From: Saccharicrinis sp. | GTDB lineage: Bacteria; Bacteroidota; Bacteroidia; Bacteroidales; Marinilabiliaceae | Reading direction: 5' to 3' | NCBI GenBank assembly: GCA_024635555.1 | Contig: JAGXIO010000245.1 | Span: 1-37,250 of the forward strand | DNA: 37,250 bases | Shown here: one piece after another, positions 34,316 to 37,250 of the stretch | How positions within the stretch are numbered: the stretch's first letter is position 1 | Layout: every line of letters begins with the position of its first letter | Translations under genes and position numbers: made by a program | The notes under the pieces: model-generated | What the model was told of the DNA's origin: nothing | Database searches by the model: none | What the model saw: the letters and a program-made list of their open reading frames with translations, nothing else

Positions 34316-34921
34316 TTAATATTTTCCATCTTTTTTTTTCGTATCCTGTACCAATTTAACAATCCGCTCAAAATAGTTTATATACGATTCGCCTTGCAGG
34401 GACGGAACACTCTGCACTGCAAGGCTAAAGTTGTCGATTAATGTGCCAAGCGTCTCGTGTTTACTTTCCAATAGCTTTTCGTCACCTGTTTCCCAGTATT
34501 CACCTTCGTCTATTAAATTAAATTCCTCAAAGTAATTTTTATCCACGAGGTGACGGAAAAGGTGGATGATGGCTTTATGCACCGATACATCAGCAAACTG
34601 GGTTTTAGTGGCAAGCATATAAAGGTATTTCCGTTCCTCTTCATCGTCCGACTCGCCATATAGTTTTAAATGAACAATGTCCGACATTCTGCGGTTAGAT
34701 AGGAAACATAACGAAACGGATTCGCATCCCGGAGGTGTAAAATCAATACCATATAAGTCGCCATCGTGCGATTGGTTGTCTGTTTCGCCGGGGGGGAACT
34801 CTTCGGAAAATATAAAATAGTCCCATTTTAATATTTCAGCAATGTCCCGCACTTCCGCTATCAGCTCAGCCAAATCTGCCTCTTTGTTAAATCTAGCGTT
34901 GTAATGAATACTTAGTCCCAT
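34316..34921 (-). CDS. Conserved protein of unknown function
   Basis: The protein has 201 residues with no signal peptide or membrane segment, so it is likely cytoplasmic. It begins MGLSIHYNARFN, has an acidic middle (GESDDEEERK) and mixed alpha/beta character. I do not recognise a catalytic motif. The next gene upstream on the same strand ends at a terminator about 30 bases before its start, so it is probably transcribed alone. The opening MGLSIHY resembles a widespread uncharacterised bacterial family, but I cannot name a domain. Confidence 0.7.
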   Translation of the reverse strand: MGLSIHYNARFNKEADLAELIAEVRDIAEILKWDYFIFSEEFPPGETDNQSHDGDLYGIDFTPPGCESVSLCFLSNRRMSDIVHLKLYGESDDEEERKYLYMLATKTQFADVSVHKAIIHLFRHLVDKNYFEEFNLIDEGEYWETGDEKLLESKHETLGTLIDNFSLAVQSVPSLQGESYINYFERIVKLVQDTKKKDGKY

Positions 34922-34948
34922 AGTTTATTATTTTCTTCGATATAAGAC

Positions 34949-34981
34949 AAAAACGGCAGACTCCAAAAATTGAAGTCTGCC
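34949..34981 (-). terminator. Terminator of the 603-residue protein gene
   Basis: On the minus strand, the stem ggcagact / agtctgcc (34974-34981 with 34955-34962) is followed by a gtttttg tract. It lies 37 bases after the stop at 35018. Confidence 0.82.
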
Positions 34982-35017
34982 TTTTATATTGTTTAATATT
35001 ACTTAAGTATTGTAAAT

Positions 35018-36829
35018 TTATTTTACTGCTTGTGGAACATACATTACGGCCAGCTCCTTTTTGTAAAACGAAAGATCCTCTAAAACTTTGTCCCTCATAT
35101 TCTCTAACAGCTCATCACCCTTCGAAAACATCTCTTTATAATAGATGATACCATCCTGCATATTGGATTTAAAAGTGTTAAAATACTTTATCTGTGGTGG
35201 TGTAAACTCATCCTTGCATTCATCAATCTTATTTTTGAGATAATCCATATATATCTTTATCTCCTTGATGAATAAATTGGGACGATTTGCGTAGAACAGT
35301 TTGTTCGATTTACCGTAGATATGATCAATCATCTCCTTTAACGAACTTATCTTATTAAAATAAGCCAAGTTGGGTCCCGGACAAACAACCACACCATGGT
35401 TGCCTTTGGGCAGCTCTAATTTATGGTAATCCATAACTGCATTGCCCAGTCCAACACATAAACAGGCTTTTTCTACCACTTTACTTATTTTCTCCTTAAG
35501 CTCCACTCCGTTGGTGATGGTTTCTTTAAGCTGTGCTATTTTTGTTTTTTGATACTGAACGGATGACGTACAAATGGTTCTCTCGGTAAATTCGGTATTA
35601 AATTGCAAAAAGTTTTTTAAACATACAGCACCAGGTTTTCCAGCGTCTATTCTTTTTTGTTTTTCGATATCGGCCCAATTGCCGCGTACCGAGTTAAAAG
35701 GAACGCCCAAAGGAGAAACTTCACTTAAATAAAAATCATCTTCGGTGGCGTCTTTGAGCAGATTCTGGGTAAATTCATCAATTGTTACCGCTTCGGGAAC
35801 CAGTAAAAAGGGAGAACCCCAGCCTATGGATTCCATTTCGTAAAACTTCAATAACATTTCATGCTCATGTGTGTCGCCCACACCGCCTTGAACAGTATAA
35901 ATTACCTGATGTGGTTTTTCTATTTCAATATCTTTTTGTGCTTTTAGAGCCTGAGCATACTCGCCATGTAACATATTAACAAGGGTTTCCTTGTTATCTT
36001 TAAATTCCTTTAAAATTGGTCCTAACAAATAACCATCGGAAGCAAAAGCATGGCCGCCGCAATTCAGTCCCGACTCAATCCGGAACTCCGAAACCCAAAG
36101 ACCTTTTTTGGCTAAAAACCTACCCTGCACCATGGCTGATCGGTAGTCGCTAACTTTTAGTGTGATACGTTTTTTTATGTGACCGTTTTCATCCGGATAA
36201 AAATCATTGAACTTAGCCATATGACTATAAAGACGAGGGTTGAGGCCGGCCGACAAAACAACCGAAGAAGTTAAGTTGCTGGTAGCAAAACCTTCAATGG
36301 CTGCGTGCGCATCGTTATACTCAATAGGCAATGCGTTATTCTTCTTATCGTAGTTTACACCGTCGAGCTTGGTCATGATGTTCACATCAATTTCGCCCAC
36401 ACTTAACATCGTCCTTAATTTCTCTTGCAAATTTGCTTTTACCTCACCATCGGCATTAAGCATCTCTGCATAGGCTATGGATAGAGGAGAGTTGACAGGC
36501 AACAGCTCAAAATATTTACTTATTTCGCTTCCTTGCTCAAACTTAGATTGTTTTAGACCATCGAAATTACGCTGAACCAGTGTGTGCAATAAATTCAGGT
36601 AGTTCTTAATTATAAGGGCTCTGTTTTTCCTGTCGGATGGATTGGTAGGTGTATAATCCAAACCGTTTTTTTCGCTATGAATTTTGATGAGGTGTTCCAT
36701 GATAAAATGATCTGTAATTGGAACTACCGAGCTTATACCGTAATGGGCAAGCTTAATGGGGGATTCAATGGTAAAACCTGTACCCATTACAGGTACATGA
36801 AAGGTATGGGGTGACTTATTGTTGTTCAT
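35018..36829 (-). CDS. Large conserved protein of unknown function, possibly TIM-barrel
   Basis: The protein has 603 residues with no signal peptide or membrane segment. The N-terminus HVPVMGTGFTIESPIKLAHYGISSVV resembles the first beta-alpha unit of flavin-dependent TIM-barrel proteins such as nitronate monooxygenases. Later, LNCGGHAFASDG (256-266) and TVQGGVGDTHEHEM-LLKFYEMESIGWGSPFLLVPEAV (about 310-345) carry glycine-rich turns of that kind. The C-terminal 100 residues are helical and charged. The length exceeds nitronate monooxygenases by about 250 residues, so any relation is distant. A minus-strand promoter-like pair precedes the start and a terminator follows, so it forms its own unit. 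I leave the function open. Confidence 0.65.
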   Translation of the reverse strand: MNNNKSPHTFHVPVMGTGFTIESPIKLAHYGISSVVPITDHFIMEHLIKIHSEKNGLDYTPTNPSDRKNRALIIKNYLNLLHTLVQRNFDGLKQSKFEQGSEISKYFELLPVNSPLSIAYAEMLNADGEVKANLQEKLRTMLSVGEIDVNIMTKLDGVNYDKKNNALPIEYNDAHAAIEGFATSNLTSSVVLSAGLNPRLYSHMAKFNDFYPDENGHIKKRITLKVSDYRSAMVQGRFLAKKGLWVSEFRIESGLNCGGHAFASDGYLLGPILKEFKDNKETLVNMLHGEYAQALKAQKDIEIEKPHQVIYTVQGGVGDTHEHEMLLKFYEMESIGWGSPFLLVPEAVTIDEFTQNLLKDATEDDFYLSEVSPLGVPFNSVRGNWADIEKQKRIDAGKPGAVCLKNFLQFNTEFTERTICTSSVQYQKTKIAQLKETITNGVELKEKISKVVEKACLCVGLGNAVMDYHKLELPKGNHGVVVCPGPNLAYFNKISSLKEMIDHIYGKSNKLFYANRPNLFIKEIKIYMDYLKNKIDECKDEFTPPQIKYFNTFKSNMQDGIIYYKEMFSKGDELLENMRDKVLEDLSFYKKELAVMYVPQAVK

Positions 36830-36855
36830 TTTGCAAGTTATAATGGTAAAAGATA

Positions 36856-36888
36856 CAAAGTTAGGGATTGTATATGGTGAAGCCCATA
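36856..36888 (-). promoter_or_regulatory. Predicted promoter of the 603-residue protein gene
   Basis: On the minus strand taactttg (36863-36856) matches TAnnTTTG, with tatg (36888-36885) 21 bases upstream as a one-mismatch -33 box. Transcription would start about 20 bases before the ATG. Confidence 0.45.
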
Positions 36889-37023
36889 TAAAAGGTGAAA
36901 TTATTAATTAATAAAATGCAAATAAACTATTTGACTAATTTGTTCTAATCCGTAAATAATTGTATATAACTAAGTTATATGAAGGAAGCTTGCAGATAAC
37001 ATTATTACCTTCTAAATAGTTAT

Positions 37024-37064
37024 AAAACGGCCTTCAGAAAATTTTTCGGATGCCGTTTTTTTTT
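37024..37064. terminator. Hairpin with T tract, possible terminator
   Basis: The stem aaaacggc / gccgtttt (37024-37031, 37052-37059) is followed by further T residues to 37064. No annotated plus-strand gene ends just before it, so it might end a small RNA, or be coincidental within the small frame described next. Confidence 0.45.
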
Positions 37065-37087
37065 GCCTAAGCAAAAGCGGAACATAC

Positions 37088-37219
37088 ATGCGTAGTTCGG
37101 CTGCTAATTTTCCAATAATATCTTTTAATAAAAGAAAATTTCTATATAATGAAAACGGAGAAATGACATCTGTGGATATTGAAAACCAAATGAACGAATT
37201 TATCGTTAACTTTGTATAA
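37088..37219 (+). CDS. Small open frame, 43 codons, uncertain
   Basis: From the ATG at 37088 the frame codes 43 residues (MRSSAANFPIISFNKRKF..., ending NEFIVNFV). The same frame is open upstream to 37016 without a clear start. It ends 12 bases before another ATG at 37232. Amino-acid usage is protein-like, but no family is recognised; it could be chance. Confidence 0.25.
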   Translation: MRSSAANFPIISFNKRKFLYNENGEMTSVDIENQMNEFIVNFV

Positions 37220-37231
37220 AATAAGTTTATC

Positions 37232-37250
37232 ATGAGAGAAGCAGAATTAA
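37232..37250 (+). CDS. Possible start of the next gene (cut by the window edge)
   Basis: ATG at 37232 is followed by REAEL and remains open at the window end. With six codons visible nothing can be said of its function; AT-rich sequence precedes it. Confidence 0.3.

Noticed and set aside
37012-37233. 73-codon minus-strand frame at the window end
   Set aside because: Composition is not protein-like and it overlaps a hairpin; the plus-strand frame there is more plausible, though weak.

Overview
The window looks like a chromosomal segment of a Bacteroidota species. The reasons are an AT-rich sequence, a type IX secretion (T9SS) type B sorting domain, a PorP/SprF protein, a SusC/SusD pair, a TAnnTTTG-like promoter and several Bacteroidota-style lipoboxes. 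A genus cannot be named from the sequence alone. I found no rRNA, tRNA, CRISPR array, intact transposase or phage gene.

Layout. (1) 3-5331, plus strand: a surface module. It holds the 3' part of a giant repeat protein with a T9SS type B signal, a PorP/SprF outer-membrane protein, a PD40/PKD protein and an unknown exported protein. It ends at a strong bidirectional hairpin. (2) 5397-12288, minus strand: nucleotide-sugar genes ugd, UDP-glucuronate decarboxylase, rfbA, rfbC, rfbD and a phosphohexomutase. They supply UDP-glucuronate/UDP-xylose and dTDP-L-rhamnose, but rfbB is absent from the window. (3) 12739-16350, plus strand: single metabolic genes (orphan trpB, glutathione peroxidase, threonine aldolase, thioesterase). 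(4) 16651-19262: a FadL-type channel with an SGNH-hydrolase lipoprotein. (5) 19574-21471, minus strand: lemA with two TPM-domain genes. Beyond these lies a decayed tricorn-type protease gene. (6) 22695-34250, plus strand: a polysaccharide utilization locus (PUL). It has a membrane-spanning propeller/Y_Y_Y/LuxR regulator, a SusC/SusD pair, a GH16 lipoprotein, a broken alpha/beta hydrolase, a GDPD-GH16 fusion lipoprotein and a GH3 relic before a terminator. (7) 34316-37250: two minus-strand genes of unknown function, then the start of another plus-strand region.

The PUL is the most distinctive part. Two GH16 domains with complete catalytic motifs point to a beta-1,3- or mixed-linkage glucan. 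The fusion of a complete glycerophosphodiester phosphodiesterase (GDPD) domain to one of them suggests a phosphodiester-decorated glucan as substrate; this is inference. The same locus carries a hydrolase without its nucleophile elbow and a GH3 tail with a stop and a frameshift, so the pathway may be partly decayed or completed elsewhere. Two roughly 80-bp homologous repeats in opposite orientation flank the regulator-susC-susD block.

Intergenic regions are rich in short dispersed repeats and stem-loops (10551-10965, 15765-15905, 19394-19555, 22527-22609, 30557-30637). Two of these repeat sets run up to or into the stop codon of a neighbouring gene.
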